22,576 nucleotides of DNA, taken from Rhizomucor pusillus (taxonomy: Eukaryota > Mucoromycota > Mucoromycetes > Mucorales > Lichtheimiaceae). The first letter of the stretch is position 1. Each line of letters begins with the position of its first letter. The position numbers and the translations under genes were made by a program. Positions 1 to 10,200 of the stretch are shown here, in pieces. The stretch spans positions 1-22,576 of the forward strand of contig FWWN02000217.1 of assembly GCA_900175165.2 (NCBI GenBank), written 5' to 3'. The notes under the pieces were generated by a model. The model did not search any database, had not been told where the DNA came from, and was given only the letters and a program-made list of their open reading frames with translations.

Positions 1-649
1 AAAGAAAAAAGCATGACTCCCGTTTATCCAGGGAACGAAAGGCTGATTTCATTTCATGAGCAAAACCCTTGATGCCCTCCTCCTGTTAAATGTAACGCTG
101 TTGCTTTTCCTTTTTTTTTCATTTCTACACATAACCCTCGTCGGTACAGGTCCACAAAGTTAAACTAGCAACCTTATTTCCGACATAAACCCTGTGGTGG
201 CACGAAACCCCAAAGGTGTTTTGCCGCAAACTATATGCTTTGATTTAAACTTTTCACCCTTCTCATTGGTAAGACAGCAAAAGAAGAAGAAAAAAAAGAG
301 TCCATAAAAGACGGGCATCTGGCAATCTCTGTCCCGCAAGTCGACCAAATGGATTGTCGCCAGGGCAACAGCCTGTTTCCCTATTCCTCTTCTTTATTTA
401 CTCCCTTCAATGCCGCTGTTGCTCCTCCCTTTTGCAAACGAAATAACAGAACGCATTGTCTTCCGAGCGCAACAGCAGACAAGCAGAAGAAGAAAAGATG
501 GCTTTAATTACAATTCATCTAACTACTGGATTTCAAAAGGGATATGCAGAGGAAAAAAGAATAACGAGATGCAGAGGAGATGGAGATACATAGAAGGACA
601 GAGATATACATGTCATGCATAAGCAGAAATGATTTAAAGAATGCGGCCC
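1..649. other. Intergenic / 3' flank of NMD3, no gene seen
   Basis: No open frame here resembles a known protein on either strand. The stretch is low in complexity: T-rich near 108-122, A/G-rich near 280-300 and 480-500, and purine-rich at 540-610. The part next to 650 is presumably the 3' untranslated region and terminator of the minus-strand NMD3 gene. The short open frames at 160-348 and 410-622 have biased, low-complexity translations and look accidental. Confidence 0.6.
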
Positions 650-2554
650 TTAGCGCATTTCAACATCTTCTTCAGCAGGTGCTGCCGACGGCGCTGAAGG
701 CTCCTCGTCAGGTCCATCCATGTTAAGTTGCATTTCGTCCAACATCTCTTCCAGAGAGATCTCTGGGAAGTCTTCCTCTTCTACTTCAGAGTCCCCGGCC
801 ATGCTGATTTCTTCATCATCCTTGACCTGAGTGTTCTTGAAAATATTAATGTTGGATCGGAACTCTGGATCTTCTTCAATGTCACGCATAAACATTTCCA
901 TATCGTTCTCGATACGAGCTTGGTCTTGCTTGCGAGGCAACAGCTCATCGACTTCCTTGCCAAGCTGCTGAAGCTTCCATTTGCGCTGACGGGTCTTCTT
1001 TCGTCGCTGAGGATAAGATTTCTTGACAAGAATAACATCCGGCAAAGAGCGTCGATCCAATTTGTCGAATTCTTCGTTGTTAAAGTTGCTGTGAGACAAG
1101 TCATAACCAAGGACAGTATCTCCAGGGTTCAGGATACCACCCAAGTGTGATCGTGCAATGTATTCCGTATCGTTGTGGCCAAAATCAGACATGCGTGCAA
1201 CGTGGATATCTGCCAAGACATTCCTGCCCTTTACAGGACCCAAAGGCTCGACATCCAATACATAGTACTCTGTTAAGGCTTTTACAGATGCAAGAGCAGG
1301 GAACGGTGAGCGCCAGTAGACAGATGCTGAAATATCAGCTTGATCAAGCGTATTGGGATCCAATACGTGCATGGTATTGCTGACTCGTGTACACAAAAGA
1401 AGCTGACTGATGCAGCCCAGACTGTTTGCGAGCTTCTTGGGAATACAGATAAGATCGTCTTTACAAATAGGTGCAATTTCAACTATTCCAACAGTGTATT
1501 AGCATCATTGCTTAGCAGCAACGTTGAAAAGTAATGCCATACCTGAATACGTGAATTTGTAATTGCTGACGCTCGTGTGGATATCTGTGGAAATTAACTG
1601 CTCGCTGGTCTTGTATCTAAAATTGGTGCATTAATGTCAGTAAAGAACACACAATAAGTTCCATGTAAATCTAGTCAATTTACTTTATCGGTACAACAGC
1701 GCTAAGGAATTCCAGCATCTTGATAGCATGTGCACGCTGTCCAAAGTAAAAGTCGATACCGTCTTTGGTCTCCTTGATATTTGTTGTGTCTTTGTGCGCA
1801 TTGTGCTTCAAGATGAGCTGTTCCAAAAACAAGAATGTTCGCTTGTGCTCTACTTTTTGTCGAACTTGCACCGCAGCCTTCCAAGTATTCTGTGCTGCCA
1901 ATCGAGTACATTCATCGCACTGCTGGTATGAAACAACATACTCTACTTCAAATATTTGCTGCAGGATGGTGCTTGCAAAGACCTGGGATTATTAATCAAG
2001 ACCATTTGTAAGCATTTTTTATTTTTTTCCTTTAAACATTTTTCTTCCTTTGTAGTTACCTCCTTTTGGATAGTCAACTTGACTTTGATTCTTCTGCTGT
2101 GAGGTTCCGTCCAAATGAATCCGGCATCGACCAGACGCACTTTGTTGAGACCTTTAAGTTTCTTCAAGCACAGCGTCAGGAGCTCGCGAGATTCGAGTGC
2201 TGCGGTAATCCAGATTCCGGGAGGCTGGAGATAACGTTCGCAGTTTCTGCAAAAATGAATATGCACTTGCTTTGGGATTCCTTCAGTAATGTCAACTTCG
2301 TTGCGAATGCAGTTGACACACATGTTTGCAGCATTGGGAGGAGTTGGTACACCACATCCTGGGCACTACAGTAAAACATTCAGCGGCATGTTCCCAGATC
2401 GATCTGCATTCTTTGCTACTTACAAGGCTGCAGAAAAGGAAGTAAAAAGGGAGAAAGAAAAAAAGATCACAATTAGTTTGCATTAAGACAGACATTGTAA
2501 AACAAACAAGGCTACATACATGAGTTGCTCTGTGACAACCGGATGATATTCCAT
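650..2554 (-). CDS. NMD3: 60S ribosomal export protein NMD3 (six exons, one of 4 nt)
   Basis: NMD3 is the adaptor that joins the nuclear export receptor CRM1 to the pre-60S ribosomal subunit. Exons in coding order: 2554-2520, 2427-2424, 2365-2060, 1982-1684, 1616-1543 and 1482-650. They total 1551 nt and 516 codons plus stop, close to the roughly 500 residues usual for the family. Zinc-binding CxxC pairs are at residues 14/17, 29/32, 52/55 and 137/140. Family blocks are easy to read: GIPKQV, RYLQPPG and KVRLVDAGF near the N-terminus, VEIAPICKDDL and HVLDPNTL in the middle, then HLGGILNPGD and PDVILVKKSYPQRRK. The acidic C-terminus holds a leucine-rich stretch (ISLEEMLDEMQL) at the position of the CRM1-dependent export signal. 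The start is the Met before EYHP, and exon 2 is needed to keep the frame. Every junction has GT/AG ends and closes in frame. The gene follows LSM1 by 126 nt on the same strand. Confidence 0.93.
2424..2427 (-). other. NMD3: 4-nt microexon of NMD3
   Basis: On the minus strand the bases CCTT at 2427-2424 are flanked by a strong acceptor (ctgcag, 2433-2428) and a perfect donor (gtaagt, 2423-2418). Exon 1 ends two bases into a codon (AT at 2521-2520) and exon 3 starts in phase 0 with TGC at 2365. Inserting CCTT completes Ile12 and adds Leu13, giving Ile-Leu-Cys directly before the first zinc-binding CxxC, as in animal NMD3. Joining exon 1 straight to exon 3 puts the zinc-finger region out of frame. 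The introns on each side would be 92 nt (2428-2519) and 58 nt (2366-2423). Confidence 0.75.
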
Positions 2555-2680
2555 GAGTCTTTTATCGAGGTGGGTTTTAGAAGATAGAGAAGAAGAGAAA
2601 AAAAAGTTCGGAAATTCGAAAGGTTGGGAGGGGGATGATCAGGGCAAAACTACAATAAGCCACTAGTTACACTTAAGCTG

Positions 2681-3340
2681 CTAGTACATGTCGTTCTGAG
2701 TGTCCACGCAGAATCCTTGCTCGTGTAATACTCGGCTTCGAATCTTTTCTACTTTTTGCTTCATTTCCATCTCTTCCCGCTGGGCAGCGAGGATTTCTTC
2801 TATAGGGAGCTCTCTTAGCTTTGTATTCTCTTCTTTATCGACATCCTGCCGGCCAGATAATTGGAATTAGCAAAGACAAAAATGCACAACGTTGCTTTAG
2901 CTTACAATTTCTCCTAGTAACACGACGTTCTCGCCGCGGATCAAAAATATGCCTCGAGGTATATCGCCGTAGCAGTCGCCAACATATATCCTTTCAATGG
3001 TATCTTGAAGCACAAGATTTGCTGTTCAATTTGCGTGTGTGTTTTGGATGAAGATAGAGATCCAATATGAGTCTTCTTTATGTATATTCCGTTTACTCTC
3101 CTTAGGTTTTCTCTTATCTCTAGTTTAACGTACCAAACTGATCAAACGATCGTAATATACCGATAAGTTTGCGACCATCTCTTAGAATGACCATTAACTT
3201 TTCTACGCCATCAAAGCTAACATCAGCAAACTTATAAAGATCATTGATCGTGCAGCGTGGTTGCTAATTATATACGCACTGTCTATGCTATCAATAAGAC
3301 CTGACGAGGTTGTGAAGAAAGGACCGGACGTTATTTCCAT
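2681..3340 (-). CDS. LSM1: LSM1, Sm-like mRNA-decay protein, with an apparent one-base frame break
   Basis: Lsm1 is the subunit that distinguishes the cytoplasmic Lsm1-7 ring, which binds 3' ends of deadenylated mRNA with Pat1 and promotes decapping. Exons on the minus strand: 3340-3276, 3217-3134, 3021-2906 and 2845-2681, with introns of 58, 112 and 60 nt. The first intron has a CTGAT branch-like site just before its acceptor. The Sm1 motif reads VEKLMVILR, then [15 protein letters not shown], followed by [12 protein letters not shown] and the Sm2-type [12 protein letters not shown]. The C-terminal helix ([12 protein letters not shown]) is typical of Lsm1. The exon sum is 430 nt, one more than a multiple of three. 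The surplus base lies around 3177-3184, between the conserved Leu-Arg and Asp-Gly-Arg of Sm1. Without it the product would be about 142 residues, near the usual Lsm1 size. This could be a sequencing or assembly error, a real mutation, or recoding. Confidence 0.85.
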
Positions 3341-3588
3341 TGTGAAAAGCAAGATTAGCTGGACGGTATGCAACAAGAATTCGTGTGTGCAGGAAGTAGT
3401 GAGGCTACCAGTTGGCTCCGGCCTCGTGACTTAATTCCAGCTTCAAGAGCTTAAATCCATCAAAGCCCAAAGTTTGGCTCCCACTTTAATGTTCAGATAT
3501 AAATGTATACAGAGGCTATGTAGATTATGTCCAACTATGAAACACGGATGATTTTATTCAGGATTTGGGCAAATGAATAAAAGCAACT
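3341..3588. other. Intergenic: LSM1 promoter and BUR1 3' flank
   Basis: This 248-nt gap separates two same-strand genes. No coding sequence is visible. It must contain the 3' untranslated region of the upstream kinase gene and the promoter of LSM1. Confidence 0.6.
3553..3558 (-). terminator. Possible poly(A) signal of the BUR1-type kinase gene
   Basis: The minus strand reads AATAAA here, 30 nt past the kinase stop codon (3591-3589). This is the canonical eukaryotic polyadenylation hexamer. Fungal poly(A) sites are loosely defined, so its use is an inference. Confidence 0.35.
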
Positions 3589-5047
3589 TTATTTGTGGGT
3601 TCGGTGACGATATCGATCAGATTCGTGAGATGATTCGTATTTAGGTAATTCGGATGGTAGCGCTGGTGGTGGTAGGGTATAAAAGAAATCATGCTGTAAT
3701 GCATCGAATGCTGAGATTCGTTTTTTTGGATCGAGCGTCAGTAATTTGTCAATTAAATCTGCACCCTGTGAATCGAATGACAAGAATTCTTCTTTTACTA
3801 TGCGTGGATTGTCGTCGAAATGGACTTTGGATGCATCAGGCAGATCTTTGTAACCTGGCATTGACTCTTCGGTGGGAGAGCCGCAAAGTCTGAAAATTTT
3901 TTTGAGTTGATCAAGATCGTCGCTACCCTGGAATATGGGCCTTCCTTTGATAAGTTCGCCAAATATGCATCCAATGCCCCAAATGTCGATCGCTGTCGAG
4001 TATCTCAATTCGCCTAGAAGCAGTTCTGGTGGCCGGTACCATCTAGTGACTACGTTGTGGGTATACTCTCGGTTTTCTTCCTCGACGCCGCGTGCAAGTC
4101 CAAAGTCGGCGATTTGTAATATGCCCTCGTTGTTGATAAGTAGGTTCGCAGCTGAAAACAACAGTAAGTACGCCTGTAGAGTCGCTAACACTATCTTTTC
4201 AGAATCATTACCTTTGATATCACGATGCATGATCTTGTTCTACATATGTTGTGAGTTATATTGTAACTTAAACGTCCACATCTCCGTGTAAAACTTACAT
4301 GATGCAAATAGGCAGTGCCTTCCAACAGTTGCTGCATGTATGTCTTAATCTGTGGCAGGGACAGTTTTACGGATGGGTTATCAAGAAGGCCTGCAAGATC
4401 GTGGTCCATGTATGGAAAAACCATGTAAACAGCTTGGCGCTTGACCTGGCCATTTTCAACGACTTTTTCTACTGCAAGGTCGATTAATGGCACGATGTTT
4501 CTGTGGTTAAGCTGTTTGAGTATCTTGATTTCACGGATAGCGGTTATTGGCATCTAAACATTGCGGTTTAGAAAGTATTCTAACACACAATAACAACTCA
4601 TTGCTACAAGTCTATTCACGTACGCCCTCTTTCTCATTTGGCATAAAGATGCGCTTCAGCGCAACTACTCGTCCGTCCTTCTTGCTTACACCTTGGTGTA
4701 CTTCTCTGTTGACAATGAACGTGTGAAATGAATCCTCCTGTGCATCGGTTTCAAGTGTACGCTTCATACCCAAATGTTCCTTCGCCAAGTTTCTGTTGCA
4801 GTTGATAATCAGTGATCTTTGATGATCCCAGGTATCTTCGTGGAGTTAAAATTCTGCGCTGTGGGGTACTTGGTGTTCGTACTCGGTAAGGCGAGGCATT
4901 GTAGCCAGGTGAGGTCGGTGAAGTATTAGGGCTGCTGCTGGTAGTGTTGGTCTCAAAGGAGCCATCCAGCGAGATCTTCTGTCTAGTGTTTCGTTCGCTG
5001 CCGCTGCTGTTAGAGTCGTCTGTGTATTCTGTCAATGAGCGCTTCAT
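3589..5047 (-). CDS. BUR1: Cyclin-dependent kinase of the BUR1/CDK9 (P-TEFb) type
   Basis: This family phosphorylates the RNA polymerase II C-terminal domain and Spt5 during elongation, with a cyclin T/Bur2 partner. Exons: 5047-4770, 4705-4624, 4553-4299, 4239-4212 and 4151-3589; all four introns (59-70 nt) close in frame, giving 401 residues. Residues 1-80 are a Ser/Thr/Pro-rich tail with several TP sites. The kinase domain then shows the Gly loop GEGTFG (87-92), the ATP-binding Lys110 in VALKRI, a cyclin-binding helix PITAIRE (122-128; human CDK9 has PITALRE), catalytic HRDIK (210-214), DFG (230-232) and an activation segment with Thr245, aligned with CDK9 Thr186, followed by WYRPPE. The product ends soon after the kinase fold, with no long C-terminal tail like that of yeast Bur1. 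CTK1/CDK12 is the main alternative; the PITAxRE helix and the [15 protein letters not shown] segment favour BUR1/CDK9. Confidence 0.9.
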
Positions 5048-5313
5048 GGCTGCAAAAGTGTACTATGTGCGCTGCAGCAGAGGTGGTCTGACAGAAGAGA
5101 TGCTGCGGGAGAGCTTGGACTTTCCAAATGCGTTCTCGGCAATTTCCAATCCCCGCGCCCATTATACACCCAAAATCACACATAGTTAACTAATTTTCTT
5201 TCCGCGTATAATAAAAAGGATAATGTAAAGCAAAAAATAGGAATGAATTGAATGAATGGTACATAATCAATGGTATTGTGAGGAAATATAGAGATAGGGA
5301 ATGAATGATGGGG
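5048..5313. other. Short intergenic region upstream of the kinase gene
   Basis: This 266-nt stretch between two minus-strand genes should carry the kinase promoter and the 3' end of the acidic-protein gene. No gene or clear motif was recognised. Confidence 0.5.
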
Positions 5314-6722
5314 TTACAAGTCGTAATGCGGTCCATAGGGTAGCAAACGAGACCAGAAACTCGGCTCCTCGGATTCATTAGAAGATTCAGGATCGCCTTG
5401 CTCTCGGGTATTCTCTTCATCTGATGCCGAGGATTTCCGTCCAAAGAGTAATGACCAAAAGCCACGATTTTGTGTTCCATCTCCTTGGTTTTCGTGAGTA
5501 TTGTCCTGGTCCTTTGTTGGCTCTGTCTGGTCGATTGATGATGATTCCTTTTCGATCAGCGTAGGAGCAGGATGAATATCAAGGTCTTCAACGTTTACAG
5601 GATCCAGCTGCATTTCAGGATGCAAGTCTTCTCCGTGGACTAGTTTGCGCTCCGAGCTCTCATTGTAAAAGTCGATTATCATCTCCTCGCCATCGACGTC
5701 GTCTCCGCTTTCGTTGTCGTGGATGTTTTCATCTTCCTGCTCCTTACTATCCTGTCGGTCAAACCTGATTTCAGGTACAACAACGTGCTTGCTGAGATCC
5801 AGCTCTGAGCTTTCTTGCTCGAGACGGAGTGCTAGTTTCTCTGCAAGCGAGCTGCTCTTTTTGTTGTGCGTTGTGAGTCGACTTTTTGGAGAATCAGAAC
5901 GCAGACCCTTTGATGTGCCGATAGTAATAGGTGTTGCATTGCGGGAAGGAGAATCCATAAAGGCAATTGCGAACGTCTCGTCTTCTTCAATAATTCCAAG
6001 TTCTGCAGCATCTGACGCAGGTATCGAACTAGATGTGCTCGAAGCTGGCCGGCGTAGCTTGCGACGTTTATGTCTGCCATGGGTGTTGGGCGAATACGAC
6101 AATGGGCTATTCTCACCAAAAGGGCTGGATGCCTCGACAGCAACGTTTTCCACTTCTTCTGCGTGGCGCGTGTGATCCAACGATGGAACTGCATATTCTC
6201 CATCCTTTTCTCTCCCTTCTTCCTGGTAAGTTTCATCGACTTCGGAATCTACTTCGTCTGTGTAGGAATCATCTTCTGTATCTTCATCAGCGTCGCTATC
6301 GCCATTGTCTTCCTCTGCTGTGTCTTCGTTGTCACTCTTCAAATCATTATCATCTGACGATTCTTCGTAAATGGCGTCCGTTGTTGCTTTGGTTTCGACT
6401 GCCGTCTGCTTCTTCTCAAGTCTGCTTGAACGTCTAGGTTTGGAAGGATCAATGTCGTCCTGCTGTATATCATCAATGTCACTATCTACACGCTCGATAA
6501 GTGCTTTCTTTGGCAGAGCCAGCGTGGATTCAACAACAACTACGTACCTTCAGAAAACGAGTCTGCCTTGACAGTCGCCTTTGCCTTCATAGACCGCTTT
6601 CTCTTTTTGCCTGCAGTCGCAGTAGCCATAGATCGTCGCGCGGGGTCAAGCAGGGATCTGCCTTTAGCTCGCTGCAATAACGGGCGACTTGAATTACGAG
6701 AAACAACTCTCTCCTTCGCCAT
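5314..6722 (-). CDS. Unrecognised acidic, low-complexity protein, probably nuclear
   Basis: I do not recognise the family. The preferred model has two exons, 6722-6548 and 6485-5314, joined across a 62-nt intron (gtacgt to tgtag), giving 448 residues. An alternative acceptor 18 nt earlier (44-nt intron) also stays in frame. Residues 1-58 are basic with a KKRKR stretch at 39-43. A second basic cluster (HKRRKLRR) lies mid-protein; both could be nuclear localisation signals. Most of the rest is Asp/Glu/Ser-rich and looks disordered, with several acidic runs suited to CK2 phosphorylation and several SP sites. The C-terminus carries two similar hydrophobic motifs, FWSLLFGR (401-408) and FWSRLLPYG (435-443). 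No enzymatic motif, membrane segment or signal peptide is evident. The gene is divergent from MSH6 and shares its upstream region. Open frame and splice closure support a real gene; function is unknown. Confidence 0.7.
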
Positions 6723-7254
6723 GCCGATGCAACTGGTGAAGATGGTCAGGGAGAGAGAAAATACACTCTTTTCTTGGTTTGTGGCACACCACCTCGTCTG
6801 CTGGTTCAGGTCCCGCGTATATGTCTAATTCAGTTTATCACGTCATCTTTAAAAGAGCTGCTCTTCCCCGTCGTCCTGGCATATGACAGGATCTCGGCAT
6901 GATATATTTCGTAGAGTATCGTCGCGGCGGAACCCGTAGGTTCTGCATTCTACGGTGTTATTGAAAACCAGGTCGTTTAAGCACTGCATAAACGCAGTCT
7001 TCTAGCTGTATAGATCAATCTATCGCAGTATTTTAATAACATATAGATTTAAAGCTGATTAATTATACTATTATACGTTGGATGAAATCAGTGTAGCGAA
7101 TGTCATACGATATAGTATGTAACGATTGCAGCAAGTGAAAGGATTTGCTGGACACCAAGCGTGTCAAAAGCGCGCGCTCCCCGAACCAGCGCCAACGCGC
7201 TGTCAAACTTTCTTTCCGCCTTATCTCGTCTCGCAGTTTTCCCTTACATACTTT
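6723..7254. promoter_or_regulatory. Divergent promoter between the acidic-protein gene and MSH6
   Basis: These 532 nt separate two start codons pointing away from each other, so they should hold both promoters. The centre is AT-rich (about 7020-7080). On the MSH6 side lies a GC-rich patch (7169-7200) that starts with the 10-bp palindrome agcgcgcgct (7169-7178) and ends in aacgcgct. It is bracketed by the direct repeat tgtcaaa at 7162-7168 and 7201-7207. The aacgcg core resembles part of the MCB cell-cycle box (ACGCGT) known from yeast DNA-replication and repair promoters, but no exact ACGCGT is present in this patch. No clear TATA box was found. Confidence 0.55.
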
Positions 7255-10200
7255 ATGGCCCAACCGACACTCTTCTCGTTCTTCAAGAAGAAACAGGATA
7301 CCAGCGAAGGAGCTGCTCCTGCTCCCAGGCAGCAGCAGCAGCAGCCGTCGCAGCAGGCTACGCAGAAAAAGACTGAGAAGACACAGCAAGATCCAAAATC
7401 TCGATCGGGCTCCTTGACAGAGTCCTTGGCCGTACGAGAAGCCAAGAAAATTAGCGAGAACAATATGCAAATAGATCAAGAAGAAGACGAGCCTCTTGTC
7501 ACTTCACAGCGTGTGAGTGGAATGGCTGATTGAACCAAAACCGATCACTCACAACGAACGAACGTCTTATAGGGACGACAAAGGAAGAGAATTTCATACT
7601 TGGAGTCAGACAATGATAGCGAGGACGATATGCCTAGAAGCCCATCAGATCCTCGTATGTAAACTTCTCAGTGTCTCACTCTGTTACTTTACTTATTACG
7701 TTGCTGATTAGGTCGTCCCAGTGAACCTCGAAAGCGACGACTTGTGCGAAAGATAGACTCGGACGATGATGAGGATGGAGAGTATATCCCTCCTGCCAAA
7801 GTAGATGAAGATGAAGAAATGCATGTACTAGGTAACGATAAAGAACACGTTTCTCGATATAAGAAAAGAAGTCCAACGATTTGGCATACTAGACGCGGTC
7901 TCCGAGGATGACATGGATTTAGGTTCTCCACAAACAAACAGAAATGTACCCAACTCTCCTCTAAAGATGACGCCGTTGCAGGAACGTTTCAAGGTATGGA
8001 CTATCTTTTGATTATGTTGTGAGTTGACGTTTCGGTATTTATACAGTCATACAGCAATTCAGCGTTCAATCGCCTCCACGCAAACCAGCACCAAGCTTGA
8101 CATTGACTACACGCGATGAACAACGCAGAGTAAGTTGTCGCAAAGTAAAAGTAACGTCTCAGTTGATGCTGATCCAAGGTTAGGAACGCAACCAAAAATT
8201 CAAAGAGAAGAACGAGATACGATATTCTTGGCTGACAGATATCAGAGACGAGAATGGAAACCGAATAGGTAGAAATAGCAATTCCTAGTTTCACAATTGA
8301 GATAATCTAATCGATTGACTGCTAGGTACTCCGGAGTATGATCCTCGCACACTCTATATACCAAAGTCTGCATGGTCAAGCTTCACCGCCTTTGAGCACC
8401 AATTTTGGACTGTAAAGTCCAAATACTGGGATACGGCAAGTAACAGTGCATCGTAGAAAGGAGCGATCTATTCTGACATACATTAATATAGGTTGTCTTT
8501 TTCAAAAAAGGAAAATTCTACGGTGCGGATAATAATGCTAGAGAGGAATTTGATACGGTTCTAATATGAAATATCCGCAGAATTGTATGAGAAGGACGCC
8601 GATATCGGCCATCAAGAATTTGACCTTAAGATGACTGATCGTGTTAACATGCGGATGGTGGGTGTGCCGGAGTCCACATTTGACTACTGGGCGGCCCAGT
8701 TCATTGCCAAAGGGTAAATATCAACGCAGTATCCTATACGATTGTTCTAACTCGAGTCGCTCTGCAGACACAAAGTTGTTCGTGTGGATCAAATGGAAAA
8801 TGCTATCGGAAAGAGTATGCGCGAGCGAAACGAGAGTACCAAAGCTGACAAGGTCATCCGGAGAGAAGTTACAGCTGTGTACACAGCTGGAACGTTAGTC
8901 GATGCCGGCTTGCTGACTAGCGACATGAGTACATACTGCATGTCCATCAAGGTATATATACATTGCTGCAATCATATCGATATTTGCTGACTCGATTTTT
9001 GTTTCTCGCATCCTGAATTCAGGAACATTGCCCTACTGAGGCCTCTGCTCCTCAATTTGGTATATGCTTTACGGATACAGCAACCTCGGAATTCAACCTT
9101 GTATACTTTGAAGATGATAAAAACCGCACAAAGTTCGAGACGCTTATTCTACAAATCAGACCACGAGAACTTGTTGTGGAAAAGGTATGCAAGGCTATCT
9201 TTCAGCTTCATAAGATTGCTAATCATTCTTCATTCGCTAAAGGGACGTCTAAGTCAAAAATCGATGCGTATTCTAAAAAATTGCCTCAATGATCCACTCT
9301 GGAACCACATGGTGCCTGACGTCGAGTACTGGAATCACCAGAGAACTGAAGACGAGATCAAGATTAATGACTATTTTGGTGAAGACTCGTCAAATCTAGG
9401 TATAAAGATGCATACAGTGAATTGTCTTCTACGACAAATGGTTATTAACGTGATCTCACAGCTGCTTGGCCAGAGGCTTTGCGTGCTTCAGCAGATAACA
9501 AGCTGCTAATGTCAGCTTTGGGTGGCCTCATCTCCTATCTTCGCAAGGTAAATTCAAGAATGCATACGGATGCAAGGCCAAACATTTTAACATGATTTCT
9601 AGTTGAAACTTGACAAGGAGCTGTTGTCTGCTGGAAACATTCATTTTTACGATCCTATCCGCAACACGACTTCTTTGGTGCTCGATGGACAGACTTTGGC
9701 GAACCTGGAAATCTTTCAAAACTCATACAATGGAACTGGCGCCGGTACCCTTTTTGAGCTTTTAAACCACTGCGTAACGCCGTTCGGCAAACGCTTGTTC
9801 AGGCAATGGCTGTGTCATCCGCTTAGAGAGGCGTCCGAGATCGATATGCGTCTCGATGCAGTGGAGAATCTCATGGAAAACTTTGAGCTCCATGATTTCT
9901 TGACCAAAGAGCTCGGCAAGGTGCCTGACTTGGAAAGATTGATTTCTGCTATACACTCCAAGCGCTGCAAGGTCAAGGAATTTCTCTTGACTCTGGAAGG
10001 ATTCGAAAAAGTCAAGGTAAGCAAAGCGAAGAAAAAAACTCGATTGTTTTGAACACGCTGCCTTACCGTTTCAACAGAGCGTTCTGGATAAGCTTAGAGA
10101 GATCAAGGATACGCTTCGGTCCGATCTGCTAAAGATGCTTGTTGACAAATTTCCTGATATTGAGCCCCAGTTGGACTTTTTCGAGAATGCGTTCATCACG

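Noticed and set aside
160..348. 62-residue minus-strand open frame
   Set aside because: Phe-rich translation of a low-complexity stretch, no family match, no splice support.
728..1150. 140-residue open frame on the plus strand
   Set aside because: It is antisense to the well-supported NMD3 final exon and its translation matches no family.
5714..6175. 153-residue plus-strand open frame rich in Ser and Leu
   Set aside because: It is the antisense shadow of the acidic-protein gene, whose Ser/Glu/Asp codons produce such frames.
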